The notes: generated from the sequence alone by a model not told the origin. Shown: positions 24,989-35,304, counted from the first letter of the stretch. The stretch is DNA of 64,000 bases from Erysipelotrichaceae bacterium (GCA_017428765.1 JAFRQF010000011.1:1-64000), one strand, 5' to 3'. Numbers and translations: made by a program.

Positions 24989-27289
24989 ATGAGCAAATAT
25001 TCTTATCCTCTATTATGCACCCGCGGTGCTGTCGTCTTTCCGATGCAGGACCTGGCTGTCGAAGTCGGCAGACAGGCATCGATCGATGCAGTCAACTATG
25101 CGAATGCTTACCAGTCAAATATCGTTCTGGTATCCCAGAAGGATCAGACAGTCGATCTTCCGGGACCGGATGATGTATTCAATGTCGGTACGATCTGCCG
25201 TATCAAGACCAGCAGGGAAAGAGATGACCATCTCAAGGTCGTTTTCGCCGGTCTGACCAGATGCCGTATCACCAAACATTTCATCAAGCACGATGTCAAT
25301 TTCGTTGAGATAGAAGAGATCCATGATGAGGTCGAAGACGAGTCCGCGATCGAGAATCTGACCAAGAAGGCTCTGGCGGAATTCAATGTGATCGCACAGA
25401 AGTTTGCCAGACCGGGTTTCCCGATCCGTCAGTTCACTGTCTTTGATTCCGTTCTTGCTTCTGTCCTGGTCGATACTTTTGCCCAGATCTACATCCAGAA
25501 CGTCGAAGACAAACAGCTCTTCCTGGAAGAGGAAAATGTAAACAGGCGTTTACAGATGATGCTGTCCCATATCGAAAAAGAAAGAAATATGGACAGGATC
25601 GAGCAGGAGATCAACGAAAAGGTCAAAGAAAGCATCGAAGACGGTCAGAGAGACTATTATCTGCGTGAGAAGCTCAAGGCCATCAAGGATGAACTCGGCG
25701 GCAAGGACGGCGGTTCGGATATCGATGACCTTCGCGAGAAAGTTGAAAACGAACCGTATCCGGAAAACGTCAAGGCAAAGGCCAGGGAAGAATTCAAACA
25801 CTACGATATGCTTCCGCCTTCGACCGGTGAGACCGGTGTCATCCGTACGTATCTGGAATGGTTATTGAACATTCCATGGTACCAGAAATCACAGGATAAC
25901 GACGATCTGGAATCCGCTTCGAAGATCCTTGATGAAGACCATTACGGTCTTGATAAGGTCAAGGAAAGGATACTGGAATATCTGGCAGTCAAGCAGATGA
26001 CCAATTCTTTGAAAGCACCGATCATCTGTCTGGTCGGCCCTCCGGGTGTCGGTAAGACATCACTTGCCAAATCGGTCGCAAGAGCTTTGGATCGTAAATT
26101 CGTCAAGATCTCTCTTGGCGGCGTTCGCGATGAAGCGGAGATCCGCGGTCACAGAAGGACATATTTAGGCGCTCTGCCGGGCAGGATCATTCAGGGTATG
26201 AAGCGTGCCGGAACGATCAATCCGGTCTTCCTGATCGATGAGATCGACAAGATGGCGTCAGATTATAAGGGTGATCCTTCTTCCGCGATGCTGGAAGTAC
26301 TGGATCCGGAACAGAACACTCAGTTCTCCGATCATTATCTGGAAGAACCGTATGATCTTTCCGATGTCTTGTTCATCTGCACGGCAAACTACCGCGACAA
26401 TATACCGCCGGCTCTTTTGGACCGTCTGGAGATCATTGAATTATCTTCCTATACGGAATTTGAAAAGCTCAATATCGCCAAGAACCATCTGATCAAGAAA
26501 CAGGTGGAACTCAACGGTCTTAAGACCAGCCAGTTTACATTGAATGATGACATGATCTTATACATCATCCGTCATTACACCAGAGAAGCCGGTGTCAGAC
26601 AGCTGGAAAGGACGATCGGCAAGCTTTGCCGTAAGAGCGTTCTTGCGATACTGAAAGAAAAGAAGAAGTCGATCAGAGTCACCAAGAAGCTGATCAACGA
26701 ATGGCTCGGTCACGAGATATTCGACTACGGTACCAAAGAAAAGAAGGATCAGGTCGGCGTCGTTACTGGTCTGGCGTATACTTCCTTTGGCGGTGACATT
26801 TTGCCGGTCGAAGTCAATTACTTTGAGGGCAAGGGCAATCTGATCGTTACCGGTCAGCTGGGCGATGTCATGGTCGAATCGACCAAGATCGCCCTGGACT
26901 TCATCAAGGCCAATGCCAAGAAATACAATATTCCGATCGAATTCTTTGAGAAACATGATATCCATATCCACGTTCCGGAAGGCGCCGTTCCGAAAGACGG
27001 TCCTTCGGCAGGCGTGACGATCACGACAGCCATCGTTTCCGCTTTGACGCAGCGTGCCGTCAAGAAGGATCTGGCGATGACCGGCGAAGTGACACTTCGC
27101 GGCAATGTGCTTCCGATCGGCGGTCTCAAAGAAAAATCGCTTGCGGCTCACCGCAGCGGAATCAAGACGATCATCATCCCTAAGGGCAATGTGAAGGATC
27201 TTGACGATGTGCCTGAAACGGTCAAAGCCGATGTGAAGTATATCCCGGTCGAAAAGGTCGATCAGGTCATCAGCGAGGCTTTGCTGTGA
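24989..27289 (+). CDS. lon: ATP-dependent protease Lon
   Basis: The 766-residue protein has an N-terminal substrate-binding domain, an AAA+ module with Walker [13 protein letters not shown] (near residue 350), Walker B FLIDEIDK, and a C-terminal Ser-Lys protease domain with catalytic Ser673 in PKDGPSAG. Lon degrades misfolded and regulatory proteins. A strong ribosome-binding site (AGGAGG) precedes the ATG. Its stop overlaps the GTG start of engB (GTGA). Confidence 0.95.
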   Translation: MSKYSYPLLCTRGAVVFPMQDLAVEVGRQASIDAVNYANAYQSNIVLVSQKDQTVDLPGPDDVFNVGTICRIKTSRERDDHLKVVFAGLTRCRITKHFIKHDVNFVEIEEIHDEVEDESAIENLTKKALAEFNVIAQKFARPGFPIRQFTVFDSVLASVLVDTFAQIYIQNVEDKQLFLEEENVNRRLQMMLSHIEKERNMDRIEQEINEKVKESIEDGQRDYYLREKLKAIKDELGGKDGGSDIDDLREKVENEPYPENVKAKAREEFKHYDMLPPSTGETGVIRTYLEWLLNIPWYQKSQDNDDLESASKILDEDHYGLDKVKERILEYLAVKQMTNSLKAPIICLVGPPGVGKTSLAKSVARALDRKFVKISLGGVRDEAEIRGHRRTYLGALPGRIIQGMKRAGTINPVFLIDEIDKMASDYKGDPSSAMLEVLDPEQNTQFSDHYLEEPYDLSDVLFICTANYRDNIPPALLDRLEIIELSSYTEFEKLNIAKNHLIKKQVELNGLKTSQFTLNDDMILYIIRHYTREAGVRQLERTIGKLCRKSVLAILKEKKKSIRVTKKLINEWLGHEIFDYGTKEKKDQVGVVTGLAYTSFGGDILPVEVNYFEGKGNLIVTGQLGDVMVESTKIALDFIKANAKKYNIPIEFFEKHDIHIHVPEGAVPKDGPSAGVTITTAIVSALTQRAVKKDLAMTGEVTLRGNVLPIGGLKEKSLAAHRSGIKTIIIPKGNVKDLDDVPETVKADVKYIPVEKVDQVISEALL

Positions 27290-27834
27290 TCAGTTTCATC
27301 TGTTCGGCAAAAGGGAAGGCTTCCTTTCCGGATACGGAAAAGGAAGTCGTCTTTGTCGGCCGAAGCAATGTGGGAAAGTCTTCTTTGATCAACGCATTGT
27401 ATAAGAAGAAGCTTGCCTACGTCGGAAAGACGCCGGGCAAGACAAGACTCATCAATTTCTTTGATATTGATGGCATCTATACCGCCGTCGATGTGCCGGG
27501 CTACGGCTATGCCCGCAGGTCCGACCAGGAAGCGGTGGAATTCGGGAAGATGATGGATGAGTATTTCGCCAGAAAAGACAAGATCGCTTTGGTCATCATG
27601 ATCACGGATGCCAGGATCGGTCTGACGAAGGATGATGAGGATATGAAAGAATATCTCGATGAACATGAACTTCCTTACATCATCGCCGCCAACAAGACAG
27701 ACAAGCTTTCCAACAATCAGCTGATGAACAACAGACATAAGCTGTATAAGGACATGGACAACGTGGTCTTCGTTTCGGCGGAGAAAAAGAAGAATATCGA
27801 GCAGATCAAAGAGAAGATCGATCTCTCGCTATAG
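27286..27834 (+). CDS. engB: Ribosome biogenesis GTP-binding protein EngB/YsxC
   Basis: The 182-residue GTPase of the TrmE-Era-EngA-YihA class has P-loop GRSNVGKSSLINAL, G2 TPGKT, G3 DVPGYGYA and G4 NKTDKL. YsxC is needed for assembly of the 50S subunit. The GTG start overlaps the lon stop, and lon-engB adjacency is conserved in Bacillota. Confidence 0.94.
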   Translation: MISFICSAKGKASFPDTEKEVVFVGRSNVGKSSLINALYKKKLAYVGKTPGKTRLINFFDIDGIYTAVDVPGYGYARRSDQEAVEFGKMMDEYFARKDKIALVIMITDARIGLTKDDEDMKEYLDEHELPYIIAANKTDKLSNNQLMNNRHKLYKDMDNVVFVSAEKKKNIEQIKEKIDLSL

Positions 27835-27839
27835 CTGAT

Positions 27840-27868
27840 TTGCCTTATTGCAGAGGATAAATTATAAT
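27840..27868 (+). promoter_or_regulatory. Promoter of the valS T-box leader
   Basis: TTGCCT (27840-27845), 17 bp, TATAAT (27863-27868). Transcription would begin near 27875 and run through the T-box leader. Confidence 0.7.
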
Positions 27869-27871
27869 TGA

Positions 27872-28056
27872 ATAGACGTTGATAAGAAGGAAGTAATCCG
27901 GGCGGGAACATAGAGATATAAGGGTTGGTGGAACTTATACTGGTCAGGATGAAAATGTTGTCTTGGAGTCTACGAATGTACGTGTGCTCGCGTTAAGAGC
28001 TTGAGTTAGAAACTAAGGTGGTACCGCGCAGATCGCGCCCTTTGACCACCTTTTTT
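27872..28056 (+). ncRNA. T-box riboswitch leader of valS
   Basis: The invariant T-box AAGGTGGTACCGCG is at 28015-28028. The antiterminator forms from AAGG, the TGGTACC bulge and GCGC paired with downstream GCGC/CCTT. The competing terminator pairs AAGGTGGT (28015-28022) with ACCACCTT (28045-28052), followed by a T-run. Stem I base TAGAC near 27873 can pair with GTCTA near 27968. The element CGCGTTAAG, an F-box-like block, recurs in all four leaders here. Candidate specifier codons are GTT (27957) or GTC (27960), both Val. Uncharged tRNA-Val should allow read-through. Confidence 0.92.
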
Positions 28057-28073
28057 ATTTCAGGAGGATCGCT

Positions 28074-30653
28074 ATGCTGGAAAATAAGTATGAACCGAAA
28101 AAAGTAGAAGAAGGCAAATACCAGGAATGGCTGGATCATCACTATTTCGAATGCGGTGATATGTCCAAAAAGCCATACTGTATCGTCATTCCGCCGCCAA
28201 ATGTCACAGGCAAACTGCATCTGGGACATGCGATGGATAACACCATTCAGGACCTTTTGGCCAGATACAACCGTCTGAAGGGCTTTGATGTTCTGTGGGT
28301 ACCGGGTATGGACCATGCCGGTATTGCGACACAGGCCAAAGTCGATGAGCGTCTCAAGAAACAAGGCGTTTCCAGATATGATCTGGGCAGAGAAAAATTC
28401 TTGGAGAAGGCCTGGGAATGGAAACATGAATATTCCGATTTCATCCGTTCGCAATGGGCGAAACTCGGCAATTCCACGGACTACAGAAAAGAACGCTTCA
28501 CTCTCGATGAAGGTCTTTCGAAAGCCGTTGCCAAAGTTTTCGTAACCTATTACAACGAAGGTCTCATCTACAGAGGCAAGAGAGTCATCAACTGGGACCC
28601 GGAAGCCAAGACCGCTTTGAGCAACATCGAAGTCATTCATAAGGATGTCGAAGCTTACATGTACTATCTCAAGTACAGGATGGTCGATTCCGATGAGACG
28701 TTCGAAGTTGCGACGACCCGTCCGGAAACGATGTTCGGCGATGTCTGTATCGTCGTCAATCCGAACGATGAAAAGGTCAAGCACCTGATCGGCAAGAAGG
28801 CATACAATCCGGCGAATGGCGATGAACTTGAGATCATCGGCGATGAATACATCGAGATCGGCTTTGGTACCGGCATCATGAAGTGTACACCGGCCCATGA
28901 CCCGAACGACTATCAGATCGCATTGCGTCATCATCTCGATATGCCGATCTGCATGAACGAAGACGGCACGATGAACGAACTCTGCGGTGAATTCAACGGT
29001 CTGGACCGTTTCGAATGCCGTGAGAAACTGCTTGAAAAATACAAACAGGACGGTACGTTCGTCAGAGCGGAAAAGATCGTCCACTCCGTCGGTCATTCCG
29101 AAAGGACCGGCGTCATGGTTGAACCGTATCTTTCCAATCAGTGGTTCGTCAAGATGAAACCGCTGGCGGAAGATGTCTTAAAGGCACAGGAAAACGAAGA
29201 GACAAAGATCAATTTCTATCCGAAGCGTTTCGAAAAGACCTTCAATCAGTGGCTGGAAAACATCGAAGACTGGTGCATCTCCAGACAGCTGTGGTGGGGC
29301 CACAGGATCCCGGTCTGGTATCATAACGAAACGGGCGAGATCTATTGCGACGTCGAACCGCCGAAAGATATCGAAAACTATCATCAGGACGAAGACGTTC
29401 TGGATACCTGGTTCTCCTCAGCCTTATGGCCGTTCACGACATTAGGCTGGCCGGAAGAGACGGAAGATTTCAAACGTTACTTCCCGACTTCCTGCATGGT
29501 CACAGGCTACGATATCATCTTTTTCTGGGTCGCCAGGATGGCATTCTCGGCAAGACATTTCTGCAATGACGTTCCGTTCAAAGACTGTCTGATCCATGGT
29601 CTGATCCGTGACGAAAAGGGCAGAAAGATGTCCAAGTCCTTAGGAAACGGTATCGATCCGATCGACCTGATCGACCAGTACGGCTGCGATACTTTGCGTC
29701 TGTTCTTATCGACCAACTCCACACCGGGTCTTGATATGAACTTCTCAAGCGAGAAGATGCAGGCCGGCTGGAACTTCATCAACAAGCTCTGGAATGCATC
29801 CCGCTATGTTCTGATGAACGTCGATGAGACCTATTCTTACAAGAGACCACAGATCGAAAACGAGACGGATGCCTGGATCATCAATAAGCTCAATAAGACG
29901 ATCGCTTCGGCGACAGCCAACCTTGACCGCTATGAACTGGCGATCGCCGGCAATGAGATCATGAGCTTCGTCTGGGATGATTTCTGCTCGATGTATATCG
30001 AATTCACGAAGTCTGCCCTCAACTCGGAAGATCTTGCGATCAAGCATCATACATTGGATACCCTGATCTATGTCCTGGAAGCGATCGTGAAGCTGCTTCA
30101 TCCGTTTATTCCTTTCGTTACCGAGGAGATCTATCAGAACATCCATTCAAAAGATGTTTCGATCATGAAAGAATCATGGCCTGAGATCTATGAAGGTGTC
30201 GATGAGAAGAAAGCGGAAGATGTCGACAGGATCATCGAGATCATCAAGATCGCCAGAGAGATCCGTAATGAAAACAACATCAAGCCTTCCAAGGAACTTG
30301 CAGTCATGTCTGACGGTTTCAAGCTCGATGATTCGCTTTCCGCGATCCTTTACAGGATGACGAAACTCTGTGTCACAGACAAGATGGAAGAAGAGACGAT
30401 CGTCCGTCCGACGACTTTCGGTTCTGTCAGCTTCATCATGTCTGAGATCGTCGACAAGAAGGCGGAACTTGAGAAGATCGAAAAGGAACTCGCGAGACTG
30501 GAAAGCGAGATCAAACGTTCCACTTCGATGCTCGGAAACGAACGTTTCGTTTCCAAGGCACCGGCTGCCAAAGTCGAGGAAGAAAGAGCGAAACTGAACA
30601 ACTACACCAATTCCTATAACACGCTTCTTGAAAAGAAGAAGGAGTTTGAATAA
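28074..30653 (+). CDS. valS: Valyl-tRNA synthetase
   Basis: The 859-residue class I synthetase has HIGH as HLGHAM (residues about 49-54), the CP1 editing domain, KMSKS in RKMSKSLGNGIDP (near residue 520) and a C-terminal coiled coil (KAELEKIEKELARLESEIK) that contacts tRNA. It is controlled by the T-box leader. The stop overlaps the next start (TAATG). Confidence 0.96.
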   Translation: MLENKYEPKKVEEGKYQEWLDHHYFECGDMSKKPYCIVIPPPNVTGKLHLGHAMDNTIQDLLARYNRLKGFDVLWVPGMDHAGIATQAKVDERLKKQGVSRYDLGREKFLEKAWEWKHEYSDFIRSQWAKLGNSTDYRKERFTLDEGLSKAVAKVFVTYYNEGLIYRGKRVINWDPEAKTALSNIEVIHKDVEAYMYYLKYRMVDSDETFEVATTRPETMFGDVCIVVNPNDEKVKHLIGKKAYNPANGDELEIIGDEYIEIGFGTGIMKCTPAHDPNDYQIALRHHLDMPICMNEDGTMNELCGEFNGLDRFECREKLLEKYKQDGTFVRAEKIVHSVGHSERTGVMVEPYLSNQWFVKMKPLAEDVLKAQENEETKINFYPKRFEKTFNQWLENIEDWCISRQLWWGHRIPVWYHNETGEIYCDVEPPKDIENYHQDEDVLDTWFSSALWPFTTLGWPEETEDFKRYFPTSCMVTGYDIIFFWVARMAFSARHFCNDVPFKDCLIHGLIRDEKGRKMSKSLGNGIDPIDLIDQYGCDTLRLFLSTNSTPGLDMNFSSEKMQAGWNFINKLWNASRYVLMNVDETYSYKRPQIENETDAWIINKLNKTIASATANLDRYELAIAGNEIMSFVWDDFCSMYIEFTKSALNSEDLAIKHHTLDTLIYVLEAIVKLLHPFIPFVTEEIYQNIHSKDVSIMKESWPEIYEGVDEKKAEDVDRIIEIIKIAREIRNENNIKPSKELAVMSDGFKLDDSLSAILYRMTKLCVTDKMEEETIVRPTTFGSVSFIMSEIVDKKAELEKIEKELARLESEIKRSTSMLGNERFVSKAPAAKVEEERAKLNNYTNSYNTLLEKKKEFE

Positions 30654-31546
30654 TGGATCTGAAAAAGACTGCATTGATCACAGCCGGTCTTTCCGGAGCA
30701 TCCTATCTGGCTTATCAGGCGATCTCTGATCAGCTGATCGAAAGGATCTTCACCAAGAGACAGGAGAAGAGGGTCGTTGAGACGAAGTATCTGGAGTGGC
30801 TTTCTTCCAGCAATGCGATCGAAGTCAAGGTAAAGAGTTTTGACGGACTCAAGCTTTCCGCTTACAACATCCGCAACCATGAAGATGACCGCTATATCAT
30901 CATGCTTCATGGGGTGTATTCCGATAAGAGCGATATGTATGGCAGAGCGATGGAATTCGATAAGCTCGGTTACAACCTGCTGCTGGTCGACCAGCGCGGA
31001 GCCGGTGATTCGGAAGGGGAATGGTGCACTTACGGTGTCAAAGAGTCCCAGGACTTGCAGATATGGATCAATTATCTTTGCCAGAAATACGAAGATGTGA
31101 AGATCTGTCTGTATGGCGTTTCGATGGGTGCGGCTGCCGTCATGATGTCAACAGCCTATGAACTTCCTGATCAGGTGAAATGTCTGATCGAAGACTGCGG
31201 TTACTCCTCTTTGCGGGATGAAGTCGCCCATGTGATCAAGAAGGATTACAAGATCTATTTCCCGTATCCGATCCTGAAGATGCTGGAAAAGAAGATGATC
31301 GAAAGGTTCGGCATGCGTTTCGATGACGTGTGTCCGAAGCTTTGTCTGGAGAACAACGAGATCCCGATCCTTTTCATCCATGGCGAAAAGGACGAATTCG
31401 TTCCTCATGAGATGTCTGTGATCTTATACAATCACAACAAAGGCATCAAGAAGTATTACTCGGTCCCGGATGCCGGCCATAAGGATGCCTGCATCGATCC
31501 GAAGTATTACGAGAATCTCGACGGTTTCATTCGCTGCTATATGTAA
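30653..31546 (+). CDS. Alpha/beta hydrolase, membrane-anchored
   Basis: The 297-residue protein starts with a short hydrophobic segment (ALITAGLSGASYLAYQA) that may anchor it, followed by an alpha/beta-hydrolase fold. It has the oxyanion region HGVYSDKSDMYGRA, the nucleophile elbow GVSMGAA (Ser about 157), an acid in HGEKDEFVP and a histidine in DAGHKDA. It resembles the BAAT/serine aminopeptidase-like YqkD/YbbP group. Substrate is unknown. It is translationally coupled to valS by a 1-base overlap. Confidence 0.8.
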   Translation: MDLKKTALITAGLSGASYLAYQAISDQLIERIFTKRQEKRVVETKYLEWLSSSNAIEVKVKSFDGLKLSAYNIRNHEDDRYIIMLHGVYSDKSDMYGRAMEFDKLGYNLLLVDQRGAGDSEGEWCTYGVKESQDLQIWINYLCQKYEDVKICLYGVSMGAAAVMMSTAYELPDQVKCLIEDCGYSSLRDEVAHVIKKDYKIYFPYPILKMLEKKMIERFGMRFDDVCPKLCLENNEIPILFIHGEKDEFVPHEMSVILYNHNKGIKKYYSVPDAGHKDACIDPKYYENLDGFIRCYM

Positions 31547-31553
31547 TGCGTTA

Positions 31554-31582
31554 TTGAAAAACGAAAAGATTGAATCTATAAT
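31554..31582 (+). promoter_or_regulatory. Promoter of the thrS T-box leader
   Basis: TTGAAA (31554-31559), 17 bp, TATAAT (31577-31582), just after the stop codon of the hydrolase gene. Confidence 0.75.
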
Positions 31583-31587
31583 ATTTT

Positions 31588-31781
31588 TTAGAAAACAAAG
31601 ACTGAGACAAGATCTGTCCGCATTCATCTTCAGAGAGGACGTGGCTGCTGAAAACGTCTGTTGGACCGACAGGTTACTACTCACAAGTTTCTCCGTAATG
31701 GGAAGACGTCGCTCGCGTTAAGAGCATGAGTTAGAAATTAAGGTGGTACCGCGCATCTGCGCCCTTTGTGCCGCCTTTTTC
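31588..31781 (+). ncRNA. T-box riboswitch leader of thrS
   Basis: The T-box AAGGTGGTACCGCG is at 31740-31753. The terminator pairs AAGGTGGT (31740-31747) with GCCGCCTT (31770-31777) using two G-U pairs and ends in TTTTT. The AGAGAG motif of stem I is near 31633, and CGCTCGCGTTAAGAGC precedes the antiterminator. Candidate specifiers on the 3' side of stem I are two ACT (Thr) codons at 31676-31681; the exact register is uncertain. Confidence 0.92.
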
Positions 31782-31798
31782 ATTTTTGGAGGATTTAT

Positions 31799-33550
31799 AT
31801 GATCAACATCAAGGAAGACGAAAAACTGAATGTCCTGAACCATTCCTGTGCACACCTTCTCGCACAGGCTGTTTCGCATCTTTATCCGCATGCCAAGTTC
31901 TGGGTAGGACCGGTCATCGATGAGGGATTCTATTACGATATCGATCTGGGCGAGGATTCGCTCCATGACGAAGATATCCCGAAGATCGAAAAAGAGATGA
32001 AGAAGATCGCCAAAGACGGCAAGCGCATCGTCAGAAGGGAGCTTTCCAGGGAAGAAGCATTGGAGATGTTCAAGGATGATGAATACAAGATCGATCTGAT
32101 CAATCACATGGATGATTCTACGGTCATTTCCTGCTACAGCCAGGGCGACTTCACCGATCTGTGCCGCGGTCCGCACGTCGAATCCGTCAAGGAGATCAAG
32201 TATTTCAAGCTTCTGAAATATTCCGGTGCTTACTGGAAGAACGATTCCAAGAACAAGATGCTGCAGAGGATCTATGGCGTTGCGTTCTACAGCCAGGAAG
32301 ATCTGGATGCCTGCCTGCAGGAGATCGAAGAAGCAAAGCAGAGAGACCATCGTAAGATCGGCAAGGAACAGGAACTGTTCATGTCGCATGTCTTAGTCGG
32401 TGCCGGTATGCCGATGTGGCTGCCGAACGGTGCGATCATCCGCAAACAGCTGGAGAACTACATCTACGAAAAGGAACAGAAGCTCGGCTACGAACACGTC
32501 TACACGCCATGCGTCGGTACGGTCGATCTGTACAAGACATCCGGTCACTGGGATCACTATAAGGACAATATGTTCCCGATGATGAAAGTCGACAATGAAG
32601 AATTCGTCTTACGTCCGATGAACTGTCCGCATCACATGCTGATCTATAAGAATAAATTACATTCCTACAGAGATCTTCCGGTCAGGATCGGTGAGTTTGC
32701 GACGGACTTCCGTTATGAAGCTTCCGGTGCCGTAAAAGGTCTGGAACGCGTCAGATGCATGTGCCAGAACGATGCCCACCTGTTCGTCACACCTGACCAG
32801 ATCGCCGACGAATTCAAGAAGGTCGTCACTCTGATCTTAGATGTCTACAAGGACTTCGGCATCAAGAACTACAAGTTCCGTCTTTCTTTGAGAGATCCGG
32901 AAGATAAAGAAAAATACTTCGATGATGATGAAATGTGGAACGAAGCGGAAGCGAAGTTAAGAGAAGTCCTCAACTCCCTTGGCGTCAAATACTTCGAAGC
33001 GATCGGCGAAGCTGCCTTCTACGGTCCGAAACTCGACGTTGAAGTCAAGCCGGCCATCGGTCCGGAGATCACACTTTCTACCTGCCAGTTGGACTTCCTG
33101 CTCCCGAGAAGGTTCGAACTGACCTATGTCGATTCGGATGGCGAAAAGAAGACGCCGGTCGTCTTACACAGAGCGATATTCGGCACCTTCGATCGCTTCA
33201 CGGCATATCTGATCGAAGAGACCAAGGGATGCTTCCCGGTATGGCTCAGCCCGAAACAGGCAGTCGTCATTCCTGTCCACTTTGAAAAGCAGGCTGATTA
33301 TGCCTACAAAGTATGTGAGATGTTGAAAGAAAAGGGCGTCCGTGTCCACGTTGACAGCCGCAATGAAAAGCTCGGCTACCGTGTCAGAGAAGCCCAGATG
33401 AACAAGATCCCTTATGAGATCATCGTCGGTGACAATGAAGTGGAAAACAATTCCGTCAACATCCGCCGCTATGGTGTCGAAGGCTCGGAATCTATGGGTC
33501 TTGATGAATTCGTCAATATGCTTTGTGAGCAGATCGCAGACAGAAAGTAA
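31799..33550 (+). CDS. thrS: Threonyl-tRNA synthetase lacking the TGS domain
   Basis: The 583-residue class II synthetase begins directly with the editing (SAD) domain: VLNHSCAHLLAQAV carries the HxxxH motif. The catalytic core has LRPMNCPHHMLIYK (zinc Cys/His), RVRCMCQNDAHLF and the C-terminal anticodon-binding domain (SRNEKLGYRVREAQMNKIPY). Typical ThrRS is about 640 residues because of an N-terminal TGS domain of about 60 residues; that domain is missing here. The ATG at 31799 follows TTTGGAGGA at a proper distance, and the region upstream is the T-box terminator, so truncation is not an annotation artefact. Confidence 0.94.
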   Translation: MINIKEDEKLNVLNHSCAHLLAQAVSHLYPHAKFWVGPVIDEGFYYDIDLGEDSLHDEDIPKIEKEMKKIAKDGKRIVRRELSREEALEMFKDDEYKIDLINHMDDSTVISCYSQGDFTDLCRGPHVESVKEIKYFKLLKYSGAYWKNDSKNKMLQRIYGVAFYSQEDLDACLQEIEEAKQRDHRKIGKEQELFMSHVLVGAGMPMWLPNGAIIRKQLENYIYEKEQKLGYEHVYTPCVGTVDLYKTSGHWDHYKDNMFPMMKVDNEEFVLRPMNCPHHMLIYKNKLHSYRDLPVRIGEFATDFRYEASGAVKGLERVRCMCQNDAHLFVTPDQIADEFKKVVTLILDVYKDFGIKNYKFRLSLRDPEDKEKYFDDDEMWNEAEAKLREVLNSLGVKYFEAIGEAAFYGPKLDVEVKPAIGPEITLSTCQLDFLLPRRFELTYVDSDGEKKTPVVLHRAIFGTFDRFTAYLIEETKGCFPVWLSPKQAVVIPVHFEKQADYAYKVCEMLKEKGVRVHVDSRNEKLGYRVREAQMNKIPYEIIVGDNEVENNSVNIRRYGVEGSESMGLDEFVNMLCEQIADRK

Positions 33551-33572
33551 AAACAGATAATACAAGATAAAA

Positions 33573-33599
33573 AAATGCTCAGTGAATCACTGAGCATTT
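33573..33599. terminator. Shared terminator between thrS and proS
   Basis: A 12-bp perfect stem AAATGCTCAGTG / CACTGAGCATTT with a 3-base loop. On the minus strand it is followed by TTTTTTT, so it is a strong terminator for proS; on the plus strand the T-run is short. The proS stop codon (33587-33589) lies in the loop, so the last codons of proS form one arm. Confidence 0.85.
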
Positions 33600-35269
33600 A
33601 CTTTGTTTAAGAGTTCTTCGATGGAGATCTCCTGGGCTTTCTCATCGGTACGTCCCTTGAATTCGACGATGCCTTCATTGGCCTTCTTGCCTACGGTGAT
33701 CCTGTATGGGATACCGATCAGTTCCGCATCATTGAATTTGACGCCCGGTCTTTCATCTCTGTCATCCAGCATGACATCGATACCGGCCGCCATCATTTTG
33801 TCATAGAGGTCGTTTGCAACTTTGTTCTGTGTCTCGTCTTTGGAAGACATGATCAGGATGATGTATTTGAACGGTGCGATATTTTCCGGCCAGATGATGC
33901 CTTTTTCATCGTGTGACTGTTCAACGATGGCCGCCATCGTTCTGCCTAAGCCGATGCCATAGGAGCCCATCCAGACATCCTGCAGCTTGTTGTCGACATC
34001 GGCATACTGTAAGCCCATGGCTTTGGAATACTTGGTGCCGAGCTTGAAGGTATTTCCGACTTCGATGCCTTTGGTGAACTTGAGCGGTTTGCCGCATACC
34101 GGGCACAGATCGCCAGGTTTTGCGTTGACGATATCGCCGACGACATCATACCTGATATCGGAAACGTTGCAGTTGATGTAGTGATAGCCTTTTTCGTTGG
34201 CGCCACAGCAGAAGTTGGACATTTCCAGTACTTCTTCATCGATAACGACACGGCAGTTCAGATCGATCGGTCCGCAATAGCCCGGAACGGCATTGGATGT
34301 GGCGATCAGTTCATCATCAGCGAAATTCAGTTCGCTGGCATTTAAGAGCTTGAGGACTTTGGATTCATTGAGTTCTCTTTCGCCGTTGACGAAGAAGACT
34401 GTGAACTGGCCATCGACACTCATCAGAAGGGCCTTTACGGTATCTTTCATATCGATCTTAAGATACTTGGCGACATCTTCGATCGATTCGCAATGCGGCG
34501 TTTCGACCTTCGTCAATGGAAGCGGATCTTTCTTTTCATGTTTTTCCGCTCTGACTGTTTTGGCAACTTCGAGGTTTGAAGAATAGCTGCAGTCATCGCA
34601 ATAGATGACGGTATCTTCACCAAGCGGAGCGATGGCCTGGAATTCTTCCGATAGCAAGCCGCCCATGACGCCGGTATCGGCTTTGACGATGCGGTAGTTT
34701 ATGCCCATCTCATCGAATGACTTCTTATAGGCATCGAACATCTTCTTATAGCTGACATCAAGTCCTGCTTCATCAGCGTCGAAGGAGTAGGCGTCTTTCA
34801 TGACGAATTCCTTGACGCGGACAAGACCGAATCTGGCACGCGGTTCATCTCTGAACTTCGTCTGGAACTGGTAGAGGTTGAACGGCATGTTCTTATACGA
34901 TTTGATCATCGACTTGGCTGCATAGGCAAACAGTTCTTCATGCGTCGGACCCAAGACCATGTCTTTGTCGTTTCTGTCTTTGAGCTTGAAGATGGAAGGG
35001 CCGAAACCTTTCATCCTTCCGGATTCTTCATAATATTCCGCAGCGATCAGTGCCGGCATCTTGACTTCCTGGGCACCGGCCTCGTTCATATGTCTGCGGA
35101 TGATGTTTTCGATGTTGTTCTGCACTCTTAAGCCCAGCGGCAGCATGATGTAGACACCTGCCGAAGTCTTCTTGATGAAGCCGGCTTTGACCAGCAGATT
35201 GCCGCTGATCGAATCTTCGTCTCTGGCATCTTCTCTGAGTGTATAGAAATAGGAGCTTTTTAATTTCAT
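33587..35269 (-). CDS. proS: Prolyl-tRNA synthetase (bacterial type with editing insert)
   Basis: The 560-residue class II synthetase has motif 2 FRDEPRARFGLVRVKEFVMKD, LGPTHEELF, an INS editing domain between motifs 2 and 3 (roughly residues 220-400), motif 3 GIGLGRTMAAIVEQ and the anticodon-binding domain (DDRDERPGVKFNDAELIGIPY). It has its own promoter and no T-box, unlike the other synthetase genes of the window. AAAGGATG precedes the ATG. Confidence 0.95.
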   Translation of the reverse strand: MKLKSSYFYTLREDARDEDSISGNLLVKAGFIKKTSAGVYIMLPLGLRVQNNIENIIRRHMNEAGAQEVKMPALIAAEYYEESGRMKGFGPSIFKLKDRNDKDMVLGPTHEELFAYAAKSMIKSYKNMPFNLYQFQTKFRDEPRARFGLVRVKEFVMKDAYSFDADEAGLDVSYKKMFDAYKKSFDEMGINYRIVKADTGVMGGLLSEEFQAIAPLGEDTVIYCDDCSYSSNLEVAKTVRAEKHEKKDPLPLTKVETPHCESIEDVAKYLKIDMKDTVKALLMSVDGQFTVFFVNGERELNESKVLKLLNASELNFADDELIATSNAVPGYCGPIDLNCRVVIDEEVLEMSNFCCGANEKGYHYINCNVSDIRYDVVGDIVNAKPGDLCPVCGKPLKFTKGIEVGNTFKLGTKYSKAMGLQYADVDNKLQDVWMGSYGIGLGRTMAAIVEQSHDEKGIIWPENIAPFKYIILIMSSKDETQNKVANDLYDKMMAAGIDVMLDDRDERPGVKFNDAELIGIPYRITVGKKANEGIVEFKGRTDEKAQEISIEELLNKVNAQ

Positions 35270-35295
35270 ATATTCATCCTTTCGATCTCAACTAT

Positions 35296-35304
35296 TTTAT
35301 ATCA
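35296..35304 (-). promoter_or_regulatory. Extended -10 of proS
   Basis: On the minus strand TGa-TATAAA (35304-35296) lies directly after the rnhC stop codon (TGA TGA TATAAA), about 26 bases before the proS start. Confidence 0.55.

Noticed and set aside
27993..29096. 367-codon open frame on the minus strand opposite valS and its T-box
   Set aside because: It mirrors valS codons and runs through the T-box leader. Similar shadows (for example 39074-40222, 43843-44967) arise from codon bias.
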